Below are positions 36,946-49,099 of a stretch of DNA of 64,000 nt, piece after piece. Made by a program: the position numbers and the translations under genes. Every line of letters starts with the position of its first letter. Position 1 is the first letter of the stretch. The DNA comes from Pseudomonas uvaldensis (GTDB lineage: Bacteria; Pseudomonadota; Gammaproteobacteria; Pseudomonadales; Pseudomonadaceae), in NCBI RefSeq assembly GCF_021271205.1, contig NZ_JAIWKS010000010.1, forward strand, positions 124,001 to 188,000. The letters run 5' to 3'. A model generated the notes under the pieces. That model saw only the letters and a program-made list of their open reading frames with translations, did not search any database and had not been told where the DNA came from.

Positions 36946-37413
36946 GCTGAACTCCATTGCTTGGATTAAACATCTGGCTGCGTTCGAGCGTACCCCAGTT
37001 GAATCGGCGCGCAAACCCTACCAAGACCAAAGAGATACAGTTCGCCGCGTACAACCCTGAAAACCAAGGGAAAAGCGCCAAACATGAGCATAGACGCGTT
37101 CCGCCCACTGCGACGTTTAGACCAATGGACGAGCACTAAAGTCTATGAACCATCGGCAGATCGCCAGCTACCTATGTATAATGCCGCCGCTGACCACAGG
37201 GTCACGATGGCTGACTGCTCTGCGACAGGACTTTCCGCCCGTTAAAAGCCGGTCCGTTACCACGGCCCGACCGCTTGACGCTCGACTGATGCACCCAACA
37301 TCACCGCGAAGAAACCTCGACATTCGGTTCACGGATGACTTTGAACGAACGCGCTTACCCGGCGCCCTCGAGTTTCTGCGCATGCTTTAGCAAAGAAGAG
37401 AGTTAATCCGAAT
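36946..37413. other. icd-idh divergent intergenic region
   Basis: A 468-bp gap holding the promoters of both isocitrate dehydrogenase genes. A short rightward opening at 37145-37390 has no recognisable protein content, no good ribosome-binding site and unusual composition, so I do not call it. A plausible idh promoter is listed separately. Confidence 0.5.
37153..37182 (+). promoter_or_regulatory. Putative sigma-70 promoter of idh
   Basis: TCGGCA (37153-37158), an 18-bp spacer and a consensus TATAAT (37177-37182), 232 bp upstream of the idh start. The -10 box is exact; the -35 box matches in four of six positions. Confidence 0.45.
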
Positions 37414-39639
<2,226 letters not shown>

Positions 39640-39661
39640 GGTTGTAAGAGAACATCACAAC

Positions 39662-39683
39662 CCCCGGCCTTGTGCCGGGGTTT
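39662..39683 (+). terminator. Probable terminator of idh
   Basis: CCCCGGC, loop CTTGT, GCCGGGG followed by TTTGTGTTT, 22 bp after the idh stop. The T-run is interrupted, so strength is uncertain. Confidence 0.65.
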
Positions 39684-39750
39684 GTGTTTCCAAACCCACC
39701 ATCCCTATGGGAATCAGGATGAACGCCAGACTTGTGAACGCCCTAGCCCT

Positions 39751-39836
39751 TGTGGGAGCGAGCCTGCTCGCGATGGCGGTATAACATTCAATACTGATGC
39801 CGCCTGACACACCGCTATCGCGAGCAGGCTCGCACA
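39751..39836. repeat. REP doublet, second arm shortened
   Basis: Arms at 39751-39774 (TGTGGGAGCGAGCCTGCTCGCGAT) and 39817-39836; the second lacks four bases (TCCC) of the outer end. Between idh and the Nudix gene. Confidence 0.85.
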
Positions 39837-39872
39837 TAGACCGAATGCAGCTACTGGAATCGAGGAGACATC

Positions 39873-40319
39873 ATGGACTGGCAACCCCACATTACCGTCG
39901 CCACCATCGTCGAAGACAACGGCCGCTTCCTGATGGTGGAAGAATCCAAGGGCGGACGAGCGGTGCTCAACCAGCCGGCCGGCCACCTGGATCCAGACGA
40001 AACACTGATTGAAGCCGCTGTACGCGAAACCCTGGAAGAAACCGGCTGGGACGTCGAACCCACCGACGTGGTGGGCATTTACCTGTACACCGCGCCCAGC
40101 AACGGCGTGACTTACCAGCGCGTCTGTTTCGCCGCCAAGGTCTTGAACCATCGCCCCGACTATCAACTGGATGACGGCATCCTCGGCGCCAAATGGCTAA
40201 GCCGCGACGAACTGCTCGAACAGCGCGAGCACTGGCGCAGCGAGTTGATCATTCGTTGCATCGACGATTATCTGGCCGGCCATCGCCACAGCCTGTCATT
40301 GATCCGCCCTTCTCTTTAG
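39873..40319 (+). CDS. nudJ: Nudix hydrolase, NudJ-like
   Basis: A 148-residue Nudix hydrolase. The Nudix box is complete: GHLDPDETLIEAAVRETLEE followed by TGW (G-x5-E-x7-R-E-x2-E-E-x-G). It has VATIVEDNGRFLMVEE at the N-terminus. E. coli NudJ (YmfB), a phosphatase acting on thiamine pyrophosphate precursors and nucleoside tri/diphosphates, lies next to mnmA, as here. GAGGAG precedes the ATG. Substrate is inferred from that context. Confidence 0.88.
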   Translation: MDWQPHITVATIVEDNGRFLMVEESKGGRAVLNQPAGHLDPDETLIEAAVRETLEETGWDVEPTDVVGIYLYTAPSNGVTYQRVCFAAKVLNHRPDYQLDDGILGAKWLSRDELLEQREHWRSELIIRCIDDYLAGHRHSLSLIRPSL

Positions 40320-40378
40320 CCTTGCGCGCCCGGGCCTGATAGAATCGCGTCCTTTTTCAAGACACTCATTGAATTCCT

Positions 40379-41503
40379 ATGCGTGATCCAGCTCGTTCCG
40401 ACACCACCAAACAGCGCGTCATTGTCGGCATGTCCGGCGGCGTTGACTCTTCCGTTTCCGCCCTTCTGCTGATGGAGCAGGGTTATGAAGTGGAAGGCCT
40501 GTTCATGAAGAACTGGGAAGAAGACGACGGAACCGAATATTGCACCGCCATGGATGACCTGGCGGACGCCCAGGCCGTGTGCGACAAGATCGGCATCAAG
40601 CTGCACACCGCCAATTTCGCCGCCGAGTACTGGGACAACGTGTTCGAGCATTTCCTGGCCGAGTACAAGGCCGGCCGCACGCCGAACCCGGACATCCTCT
40701 GCAACCGCGAGATCAAGTTCAAGGCATTCCTCGACTACGCCATGATGCTCGGCGCCGACCTGATCGCCACCGGCCACTACGTGCGTCGCCGTGATATCGA
40801 CGGTCGAACCGAACTGCTCAAGGGCCTGGATCCGAACAAGGATCAAAGCTACTTCCTGCATGCCGTCGGCGGCGAGCAGATCGCCAAAACCCTGTTCCCG
40901 GTGGGGGAACTGGAAAAGCCGGAAGTACGGGCGATTGCCGAGAAGCACGACCTTGCCACCGCCAAGAAAAAGGATTCCACCGGCATCTGCTTCATCGGCG
41001 AACGGCGTTTCAGTGATTTCCTCAAGCAATACCTGCCGGCCCAACCGGGCGAGATCAAAACCACCGAGGGCGAGGTCATCGGTCGCCACCACGGTTTGAT
41101 GTACCACACCATCGGTCAGCGCCAGGGCCTGGGCATCGGCGGCCTGAAAGATGCCGGCGAAGAACCGTGGTACGTGCTGGTCAAGGACCTGGAGCACAAC
41201 GAACTCATTGTCGGCCAGGGCAACGATCACCCATGGTTGTTCTCCGGCGCCCTGCTCGCCTCGGACATCTATTGGGTCAACCCGATCGACCTCAGCAAGC
41301 CACGTCGCCTGACAGCCAAGGTTCGCTATCGCCAGAGCGACCAGCCTTGCACCCTTGAAAAAACCGCCAACGGCTACCGCGCCACCTTCGATGATCCGCA
41401 ACGTGCGGTCACCCCCGGCCAGTCCGTGGTGTTCTATGACGGCGAAATCTGCCTGGGCGGCGGCGTGATCGAAGTCGCAGAGCCATGGAGCAGCAAGGCA
41501 TGA
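40379..41503 (+). CDS. mnmA: tRNA-specific 2-thiouridylase MnmA
   Basis: A 374-residue enzyme making s2U34 in tRNA-Lys, -Glu and -Gln. The PP-loop GMSGGVDSS is at residues 17-25; catalytic Cys108 is in NPDILCNREIKF and Cys204 in DSTGICFIGERRF. The central and C-terminal tRNA-binding beta domains (EGEVIGRHHGLMYHTIGQRQGLGIGG) are complete. It receives sulfur from TusE, whose gene lies in this window at 18809. The stop overlaps the hflD start (ATGA). Confidence 0.97.
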   Translation: MRDPARSDTTKQRVIVGMSGGVDSSVSALLLMEQGYEVEGLFMKNWEEDDGTEYCTAMDDLADAQAVCDKIGIKLHTANFAAEYWDNVFEHFLAEYKAGRTPNPDILCNREIKFKAFLDYAMMLGADLIATGHYVRRRDIDGRTELLKGLDPNKDQSYFLHAVGGEQIAKTLFPVGELEKPEVRAIAEKHDLATAKKKDSTGICFIGERRFSDFLKQYLPAQPGEIKTTEGEVIGRHHGLMYHTIGQRQGLGIGGLKDAGEEPWYVLVKDLEHNELIVGQGNDHPWLFSGALLASDIYWVNPIDLSKPRRLTAKVRYRQSDQPCTLEKTANGYRATFDDPQRAVTPGQSVVFYDGEICLGGGVIEVAEPWSSKA

Positions 41504-42123
41504 GCCCGATACAGGAGCAATTGACGGCATTGGGCGGTGTGTTTCTGGCCGCCGTGCTGGTGGACCGCATCGCCAAGACCGGCCAGGCCACCGAAGCGGG
41601 CCTGGCCTGCATGCTCGGCAGCCTGCTGGTTCGCGACCCCAAGGACACCCTGGAAGTCTATGGCGGCGATGACCTTAACCTGCGTGAAGGCTACCGGGCA
41701 TTGATCGGCGCTCTGGAACGCGACCCCAGCGCCTTGCAACGCGAGCCGCTGCGCTATGCCCTGTCGATGCTGGGCCTGGAACGTCAACTGGCCAAGCGCG
41801 ACGACCTGCTGGACACCATCGGCAAGCGTCTGCCGCAAATCCAGTCCCAGGTCGAGCACTTCGGCCCGTCCCATGAAAACGTGATCGCCGCTTGCGGTGC
41901 GTTGTATCAGGACACCCTCAGCACACTGCGTCAGCGCATCCAGGTGCATGGCGACATGCGCAACCTGCAGCAACCGAGCAACGCCTCGAAGATCCGCGCC
42001 CTGCTGTTGGCCGGCATCCGTTCGGCCCGGTTGTGGCGGCAGTTGGGCGGCCACCGCTGGCAACTGGTGATCAGCCGACGCAAATTGCTGAAAGAGCTTT
42101 ACCCATTGATGCGCCACGAATAA
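41500..42123 (+). CDS. hflD: High-frequency lysogenization protein HflD homologue
   Basis: A 207-residue HflD/YcfC family protein, a peripheral inner-membrane protein named for binding phage lambda CII in E. coli. Family pattern: QLTALGGVFLAAVLVDRIAKTG, a helical central part, SMLGLERQLAKRDDLLDTIGKRL and NASKIRALLLAGIRSARLWRQLGG. It overlaps mnmA by four bases, the same mnmA-hflD-purB order as in E. coli. Its native role is not established. Confidence 0.92.
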   Translation: MSPIQEQLTALGGVFLAAVLVDRIAKTGQATEAGLACMLGSLLVRDPKDTLEVYGGDDLNLREGYRALIGALERDPSALQREPLRYALSMLGLERQLAKRDDLLDTIGKRLPQIQSQVEHFGPSHENVIAACGALYQDTLSTLRQRIQVHGDMRNLQQPSNASKIRALLLAGIRSARLWRQLGGHRWQLVISRRKLLKELYPLMRHE

Positions 42124-42245
42124 TCGCCTCGACCCGTTTTGTACCTCGTTACGCGTAACACGCCGGTCAGTTGGCGACGGACCGGCGCTGGTTTTCATGT
42201 ATGATACGCGCCCCATTTCGTTGCCCGACTGTCCGAGAACACCCC

Positions 42246-43616
42246 ATGCAGCTCTCTTCGCTCACTGCGGTTTCCCCTGTTGACGGCCGCTACGCCGGCA
42301 AAACCCAGGCCCTGCGCCCGATTTTCAGCGAGTACGGCCTGATCCGTGCCCGCGTCCTGGTTGAAGTGCGCTGGCTCCAGCGCCTGGCCGCCCACCCCGC
42401 CATCGGCGAAGTTCCGGCGTTCTCCGCCGAAGCCAATGCGGTACTCAATGCCCTGGCCGATAACTTTGCGCTGGAGCACGCCGAGCGCGTCAAGGAAATC
42501 GAGCGCACCACCAACCACGACGTGAAGGCCATCGAATACCTGCTCAAGGAGCAGGCGGCCAAACTGCCGGAACTGGCCAAGGTCAGCGAGTTCATTCACT
42601 TCGCCTGCACCAGCGAGGACATCAACAACCTGTCTCACGCCCTGATGCTGCGCGAAGGCCGCGACGATGTGATGCTGCCGCTGATGCGCCAGGTCGCCCA
42701 GGCCATCCGCGAACTGGCGATCCGCTTCGCCGACGTACCGATGCTGTCGCGCACCCATGGTCAACCGGCTTCGCCGACCACCCTGGGCAAAGAGCTGGCC
42801 AACGTGGTGTATCGCCTGGAGCGCCAGATCGCCCAGGTTGCCGCCGTGCCACTGCTGGGCAAGATCAACGGTGCCGTGGGCAACTACAACGCCCACCTGT
42901 CGGCCTACCCGGACATCGACTGGGAAGCCAACGCCCGCGCCTTCATCGAAGATGAGCTGGGCCTGAGCTTCAACCCGTACACCACCCAGATCGAACCGCA
43001 CGACTACATCGCCGAACTGTTCGACGCCATTGCGCGCTTCAACACCATCCTGATCGATTTCGACCGTGACATCTGGGGCTACATCTCCCTGGGTTACTTC
43101 AAGCAGCGCACCATTGCCGGCGAAATCGGTTCTTCGACCATGCCGCACAAGGTCAACCCGATCGACTTCGAAAACTCCGAAGGCAACCTGGGCATCGCCA
43201 ACGCGCTGTTCCAGCACCTGGCGAGCAAGCTGCCGATTTCCCGCTGGCAGCGCGACCTGACCGACTCCACCGTACTGCGCAACCTGGGCGTGGGCTTCGC
43301 CCATAGCGTCATCGCCTACGAAGCCAGCCTCAAGGGCATCGGCAAGCTGGAGTTGAACGAGCAGAAAATCGCCGCCGACCTGGACGCCTGCTGGGAAGTC
43401 CTGGCCGAGCCGATCCAGACCGTGATGCGTCGCTACAACATCGAAAACCCGTACGAAAAGCTGAAAGAACTGACCCGTGGCAAGGGCATCAGCCCTGAAG
43501 CGCTGCAGACTTTCATCGATAGCCTGGACATGCCCGCCGAGGCCCGCACCGAGCTGAAGAAGCTCACGCCGGCCAGCTACATCGGCAATGCGGCGGCACA
43601 AGCCAAGCGCATCTGA
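42246..43616 (+). CDS. purB: Adenylosuccinate lyase
   Basis: A 456-residue member of the fumarase/aspartase superfamily, acting twice in purine biosynthesis (SAICAR to AICAR, adenylosuccinate to AMP). The start is ATG 42246 (QLSSLTAVSPVDGRYAG). Visible are RTTNHDVKAIEYLLKE, the TSEDINN region with conserved catalytic segments, SRTHGQPASPTTLGKE with the catalytic His, and the signature GSSTMPHKVNPIDFENSEG with the flexible catalytic Ser loop. Complete length for the E. coli-type enzyme. Confidence 0.97.
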   Translation: MQLSSLTAVSPVDGRYAGKTQALRPIFSEYGLIRARVLVEVRWLQRLAAHPAIGEVPAFSAEANAVLNALADNFALEHAERVKEIERTTNHDVKAIEYLLKEQAAKLPELAKVSEFIHFACTSEDINNLSHALMLREGRDDVMLPLMRQVAQAIRELAIRFADVPMLSRTHGQPASPTTLGKELANVVYRLERQIAQVAAVPLLGKINGAVGNYNAHLSAYPDIDWEANARAFIEDELGLSFNPYTTQIEPHDYIAELFDAIARFNTILIDFDRDIWGYISLGYFKQRTIAGEIGSSTMPHKVNPIDFENSEGNLGIANALFQHLASKLPISRWQRDLTDSTVLRNLGVGFAHSVIAYEASLKGIGKLELNEQKIAADLDACWEVLAEPIQTVMRRYNIENPYEKLKELTRGKGISPEALQTFIDSLDMPAEARTELKKLTPASYIGNAAAQAKRI

Positions 43617-43634
43617 TCATCGCTTTGCCCTGAG

Positions 43635-43661
43635 ACGCCCGGCCGAGCGCCGGGCGTTTTT
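43635..43661 (+). terminator. Intrinsic terminator of purB
   Basis: ACGCCCGGC, loop CGAGC, GCCGGGCGT then TTTT, 19 bp after the purB stop. Confidence 0.9.
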
Positions 43662-43700
43662 ATTCGCGTCTGAAAAATACTTTTTTTCAATAGGTTACAC

Positions 43701-44867
43701 ATGAATCCTGATATTCCTCTGCAACTCCTGGGCGGCATCACGGCACGGGAGTTCATGCGCGACTACTGGCAGAAAAAACCACTGCTGATCCGCCAGGCGA
43801 TCCCTGACTTCGAAAGCCCGATCGATGCCGACGAACTGGCCGGTCTGGCCCTGGAAGAAGAAGTCGAATCGCGCCTGGTGATCGAGCACGGCGAGCGCCC
43901 GTGGGAACTGCGTCGTGGCCCGTTTGCCGAAGACGAGTTCAGCAAGCTGCCGGAGCGCGAGTGGACGCTGCTGGTCCAAGCTGTCGATCAGTTCGTGCCG
44001 GAAGTCAGCGAGCTGCTGGAGCACTTCCGCTTCCTGCCGAGCTGGCGTATCGACGACGTGATGATCAGCTTTGCCGCCCCGGGTGGCAGCGTCGGTCCGC
44101 ACTTCGACAACTACGATGTCTTCCTGCTGCAAGGCCATGGCAAGCGCAACTGGAAGATCGGCCAGATGTGCGACTCCGAAAGCCCACTGCTGCAACACGC
44201 CGACCTGCGCATCCTCGCCGAATTCGAAGCCACCGACGAATGGACACTGGAACCGGGCGACATGCTCTACCTGCCGCCGCGCCTGGCCCACTGCGGCGTG
44301 GCCGTTGACGATTGCATGACCTACTCGGTGGGCTTCCGTGCGCCGAGCGCCGCTGAAGTGCTGACCCACTTCACCGACTTCCTCAGCCAGTTCCTGCCGG
44401 ACGAAGAGCGCTACACCGACGCCGATGCGCGCCCCGTGAGCGATCCACACCAGATCCAGCACGACGCCCTCGACCGCCTCAAAGGCCTGCTGGCCGAGCA
44501 CATGAGCGACGAGCGCCTGCTGCTGACCTGGTTCGGCCAGTTCATGACCGAGCCTCGCTACCCGGAGCTGGTGGCAGGTCCGGAACTGGAAGAAGAAGAC
44601 CTGCTGGCCAGCCTGGAACAAGGCGCAGTGATCATCCGCAATCCGAGCGCCCGCCTGGCCTGGTCGGAAGTGGATGATGACCTGCTGTTGTTCGCCAGCG
44701 GCCAGAGTCGCTATCTGCCGGGCAAGCTGCGCGAGCTGCTGAAAATGATCTGCGCCGCCGACGCACTGCACATCGAGAACCTCAGCCCGTGGCTGGCGGA
44801 CGAAGACGGTCGCGGCCTGATCCACGAGTTGGTCAAACAAGGCAGCCTGGGGTTCGCCGATGAATAA
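43701..44867 (+). CDS. roxA: Ribosomal protein uL16 3-hydroxylase (RoxA/YcfD family)
   Basis: A 388-residue JmjC/cupin Fe(II)- and 2-oxoglutarate-dependent oxygenase that hydroxylates an Arg of ribosomal protein L16 in E. coli. Iron ligands are H134 and D136 in SVGPHFDNYDVFLLQ and H197 in LPPRLAHCGVA. The C-terminal winged-helix-like region is acidic (ELEEEDLLASLEQ). It keeps the neighbourhood downstream of purB. The last eight bases overlap the following GNAT gene, suggesting co-translation. Confidence 0.9.
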   Translation: MNPDIPLQLLGGITAREFMRDYWQKKPLLIRQAIPDFESPIDADELAGLALEEEVESRLVIEHGERPWELRRGPFAEDEFSKLPEREWTLLVQAVDQFVPEVSELLEHFRFLPSWRIDDVMISFAAPGGSVGPHFDNYDVFLLQGHGKRNWKIGQMCDSESPLLQHADLRILAEFEATDEWTLEPGDMLYLPPRLAHCGVAVDDCMTYSVGFRAPSAAEVLTHFTDFLSQFLPDEERYTDADARPVSDPHQIQHDALDRLKGLLAEHMSDERLLLTWFGQFMTEPRYPELVAGPELEEEDLLASLEQGAVIIRNPSARLAWSEVDDDLLLFASGQSRYLPGKLRELLKMICAADALHIENLSPWLADEDGRGLIHELVKQGSLGFADE

Positions 44868-45285
44868 AATTCACGTTCGTGTCGCAGACTGGCAAAAGGA
44901 TAACGCCGAGATCCGGCGCATTCGTGAAAGCGTATTCATAGTCGAGCAGTCGGTTCCGCCGGAGCTGGAATGGGATGCCGACGACCAGGGCGCGGTACAT
45001 TTCCTGGCGTACGAAGGCGACTTCCCCATCGGCACCGCCCGCCTGCTGACTGACGGCCACATCGGCCGGGTTTCGGTGCTCAAGGACTGGCGCGGCTTGA
45101 AAGTGGGCGACGCATTGATGCATGCGGTAATCGCCGAGGCCGAGAAGCGCGAACTCAAGCAGCAGATGCTCAGCGCCCAGGTGCATGCCACGCCGTTCTA
45201 TGAGCGACTGGGCTTTGCCGTGGTCAGCGAGGAGTTCCTGGAAGCCGGGATTCCCCACGTGGACATGGTGCGGCGTTCGGCCTGA
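44860..45285 (+). CDS. GNAT family N-acetyltransferase (ElaA/YjcF-like)
   Basis: A 141-residue acetyltransferase. Acetyl-CoA-binding motif A is in IGRVSVLKDWRGLKVGDALMHAVIAEA, followed by ATPFYERLGFAVVSEEFLEAGIPHVDM, a pattern typical of the ElaA/YjcF group. It overlaps the end of roxA by eight bases. The acceptor substrate is unknown; linkage to roxA hints at a co-regulated housekeeping role but proves none. Confidence 0.87.
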   Translation: MNKIHVRVADWQKDNAEIRRIRESVFIVEQSVPPELEWDADDQGAVHFLAYEGDFPIGTARLLTDGHIGRVSVLKDWRGLKVGDALMHAVIAEAEKRELKQQMLSAQVHATPFYERLGFAVVSEEFLEAGIPHVDMVRRSA

Positions 45286-45300
45286 GACCGTGCCGCCGCC

Positions 45301-45391
45301 ATCGCGAGCAGACTCGCTCCCACAGGGTCTGGGCCATGCACGAACGCCGTGTGCTACACAGGCCTCATGTGGGAGCGAGTCTGCTCGCGAT
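45301..45391. repeat. REP doublet (REPIN)
   Basis: Arms at 45301-45324 and 45368-45391; both carry the rare variant GAGCGAGTCTGCTCGCGAT (GACT/AGTC in the stem), so the two arms match each other better than other loci. Confidence 0.9.
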
Positions 45392-45524
45392 GAGGCCCTC
45401 CGAGCCACCCCAAAACGCCCCGCCATCTACCGATGCCGGGGCGTTTTGCCGTCTATCATTCAACTTGCCCCACCCGGAGCCGACAAACTGGCAATATCAA
45501 GCCTTTGTCTCGCGGAGAAATGGA

Positions 45525-46286
45525 ATGTCCTTACGCACCCTCCTGGCTACCCTGCTGCTTGGCTGCAGTCTGTCGGTGATGGCCGACACGCAGATCGTGC
45601 CACTGAACTACCGCACCAGCGCCGACCTGCTGCCAGTGGCGCAGAATTTCATCGGCAAGGACGGCCAGGTCAGCGCCTACGGCAACCAACTGATCGTTAA
45701 CGCCGACCCGGGCAAAATCGAAGAACTGCGGCAATTCCTCGCCCAGTTGGACACCGCGCCCAAGCGCCTGCTGATTACCGTCGACACCAACGAAAACAAC
45801 CTGCAGGGCGACCAGGGCTATTCCATCAACGGCGCCGCCCCGAGCCAGACCCGCATCATCAATCGCAGCACGGCCAGTCGTGACGGTGGCGTGCAACAGG
45901 TTCAAGCCAGTGAAGGCCAGCCGGCGCTGATTCAGGTCGGCCAGAGCGTGCCGTTCACCAGCAGCCAGACCGACAATTACGGGCGCATGCAAAGCCAGAC
46001 CGAATACCGCAATGTCACCCAAGGTTTTTATGTCACCGCCAGCGTCACCGGCGAGACCGTTCATCTCAGTATCAGTACCAACCGTGACCGCATGAGCCAG
46101 GAACGTCCCGATGTAGTGAACGTGCAAAGTACCGACACAACTGTCAGCGGCCGGCTGGGCGAATGGATCACCCTGGCCGGCGTGAATCGCCAGACCCAAG
46201 CTGACAAACAGGGCCTGACCCGCAGCTACTCGACCCAAGGCCGCGATGACATGATTCTGCGGGTCAAGGTCGATACCCTGAACTGA
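45525..46286 (+). CDS. Secretin N-domain-like exported protein
   Basis: A 253-residue protein with a signal peptide (LRTLLATLLLGCSLSVMA, cleavage near residue 20) followed by a short secretin N-domain-like fold (IVPLNYRTSADLLPVAQNFIG to LRQFLAQLDTAPKRLLITVDT, about 22-95), as in the NolW/secretin-N modules of type II and III secretion and type IV pilus outer-membrane rings. The rest shows beta-rich repeated polar segments but no secretin pore domain. GGAG lies seven bases before the ATG 45525; upstream in-frame sequence overlaps the REP doublet and is ignored. No secretion genes are adjacent. Confidence 0.8.
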   Translation: MSLRTLLATLLLGCSLSVMADTQIVPLNYRTSADLLPVAQNFIGKDGQVSAYGNQLIVNADPGKIEELRQFLAQLDTAPKRLLITVDTNENNLQGDQGYSINGAAPSQTRIINRSTASRDGGVQQVQASEGQPALIQVGQSVPFTSSQTDNYGRMQSQTEYRNVTQGFYVTASVTGETVHLSISTNRDRMSQERPDVVNVQSTDTTVSGRLGEWITLAGVNRQTQADKQGLTRSYSTQGRDDMILRVKVDTLN

Positions 46287-46326
46287 AGCATCAAAAACTG
46301 ACTGATGAGTCGTATTAGACCAAAGA

Positions 46327-46352
46327 TGTAGTGCTTGAAAAATAGCACTACA
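46327..46352. promoter_or_regulatory. 9-bp perfect inverted repeat upstream of aceA, RccR-like operator
   Basis: TGTAGTGCT and AGCACTACA flank an 8-base centre, that is TGTAGT-N14-ACTACA. This resembles the TGTAGT...ACTACA sites that I recall for the KDPG-responsive regulator RccR of P. fluorescens, which controls glyoxylate-shunt genes. It ends seven bases before the -35 box of the aceA promoter candidate. Confidence 0.6.
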
Positions 46353-46358
46353 AAATGT

Positions 46359-46387
46359 TTGACGAGCCAAAAAACCGAAGGCATGAT
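46359..46387 (+). promoter_or_regulatory. Putative sigma-70 promoter of aceA
   Basis: TTGACG (46359-46364), 17-bp spacer, CATGAT (46382-46387). If used, transcription starts near 46394 and the aceA leader is about 387 nucleotides. A GGCCCT/AGGGCC hairpin (46410-46425) lies early in that leader. I see no other gene between 46287 and 46780. Confidence 0.5.
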
Positions 46388-46780
46388 GGCCTCGCTCCCG
46401 CTAATCAGGGGCCCTGGCAAGGGCCTTCGGGTCGACGCTTGCACCTACCCCGCGAGCCGATTCGTGTCTGTACCGCCCACAAGGTGTGTTTGACGAGGTT
46501 GCGACTGGAACGAAGTTGTCCCGAGGGACGGAAGCGTAACTAGGTAACCCGGCATCACTCTGAGTTCACATGAAGGCCCACGACGCCCGAATGCGCCCGC
46601 AGTTCGCCTGTACCTGCTCACTTTCTCCTCGAGCCCATCGTTCATCCCGTCGCCTCCCCGCCTGAACCGACTTGTGCGCCCGGCCCCCTGGCCAGCGAGC
46701 AGCCTTTTTCGCCAATGACTGGCGAAGCGGCAGGAGCAGGAATTTTTCCACCCCAGACCTATGCGACGAGGTTTATCTCC

Positions 46781-48106
<1,326 letters not shown>

Positions 48107-48168
48107 TCCATGGATAAACGGCTCTTGCGGACCGAATGAAAAAAGCTGACTGCAAGGCCGACGATCTG

Positions 48169-48197
48169 AAGCCCCGACTGGTTCGGGGCTTTTTTTC
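48169..48197 (+). terminator. Intrinsic terminator of aceA
   Basis: AAGCCCCGA, loop CTGGT, TCGGGGCTT followed by a run of seven T residues. Confidence 0.92.
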
Positions 48198-48559
48198 GCC
48201 TAGGCTTTGAAGGGCAACCTGAATCCTCTATGGGGGGCGGGCAAGCCTGCTCGCACCAGAATCGAAAGACCTTGAGAAAAATTGATCGAACGCAGTATCG
48301 GGTAGTCTGAAAAAGAGTAAAAAGGCCGGCGCTGACAACTGCAGCCTTTGTCATGTAAGGCAAGTTTCCGACTGTCGAAGGAAACAATCGAGAAAATGCC
48401 CTACAAACAATAATAATTATCATTTGAAAGGCATTTTCATTATTACCCGTCGCCTGGATATACCGATCAACAAATGGCCGGCGCCCCACAGGAGCAGGCC
48501 TTCGAGGCCCTTGGAGAGGTGTGATGTCCTTATTCCAATAAATAATTTCGCTATCGAAT
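48198..48559. other. aceA-nuoA intergenic region with Fur-box-like sequence
   Basis: This part of the 569-bp gap before nuoA is more AT-rich than its surroundings. At 48409-48427 the sequence matches the classical 19-bp Fur box (GATAATGATAATCATTATC) at 13 positions. A leftward opening ending at 48016 shows no recognisable protein; I call no gene. Confidence 0.4.
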
Positions 48560-48588
48560 TTTACTTGCCCGGTGTTTAGCCATAAAAT
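48560..48588 (+). promoter_or_regulatory. Putative promoter of the nuo operon
   Basis: TTTACT (48560-48565), 17-bp spacer, TAAAAT (48583-48588), 88 bp upstream of nuoA. -10 matches in five of six positions, -35 in four. Confidence 0.5.
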
Positions 48589-48675
48589 CACCGCGATTGA
48601 TTGCTGCGACATATCGTCACTGCGTTATTTCTTTTCAAGCTCAGAGACCTTTGCTCTCTGTTAAGGATTTCCAGC

Positions 48676-49089
48676 ATGCCCGAAGCGACAGGACTCATGG
48701 CCCACAACTGGGGCTTTGCCATTTTCCTTCTGGGTGTCGTCGGCCTGTGTGCCTTCATGCTCGGCGTCTCCAGCCTCCTCGGGTCACGAGCCTGGGGCCG
48801 CAGCAAAAACGAACCGTTCGAGTCCGGCATGCTACCTACCGGTGGCGCCCGCTTGCGGCTCTCAGCCAAATTCTATCTGGTCGCGATGCTTTTCGTGATC
48901 TTCGATATCGAAGCCCTCTTTCTCTTTGCCTGGTCTGTGTCCGTCCGCGAAAGCGGCTGGACCGGATTTGTCGAAGCTCTCGTTTTCATAGCAATTCTGT
49001 TGGCAGGTCTTGTCTACCTTTACCGGGTGGGGGCACTTGATTGGGCTCCGGAAGCTCGGCGCAAGCGGCAAGCGAAGCTGAAACAATGA
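48676..49089 (+). CDS. nuoA: NADH-quinone oxidoreductase subunit A
   Basis: A 137-residue membrane subunit of complex I with three transmembrane helices. Family segments: the loop RSKNEPFESGMLPTGGARLRLSAKFYLVAMLFVIFDIEALFLF, part of the junction with the quinone site. The start at ATG 48676 follows AGGA by eight bases. It opens the nuoA-N operon; the C-terminal tail is basic. Confidence 0.95.
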   Translation: MPEATGLMAHNWGFAIFLLGVVGLCAFMLGVSSLLGSRAWGRSKNEPFESGMLPTGGARLRLSAKFYLVAMLFVIFDIEALFLFAWSVSVRESGWTGFVEALVFIAILLAGLVYLYRVGALDWAPEARRKRQAKLKQ

Positions 49090-49099
49090 GGCTTTGGCA

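Noticed and set aside
37145..37390. 81-codon open frame between icd and idh
   Set aside because: No family resemblance or good ribosome-binding site; it overlaps the best idh promoter candidate.
36946..37413. tRNA or other structured RNA in the icd-idh gap
   Set aside because: I could not find a cloverleaf or T-loop GTTCRA-type sequence with matching stems.
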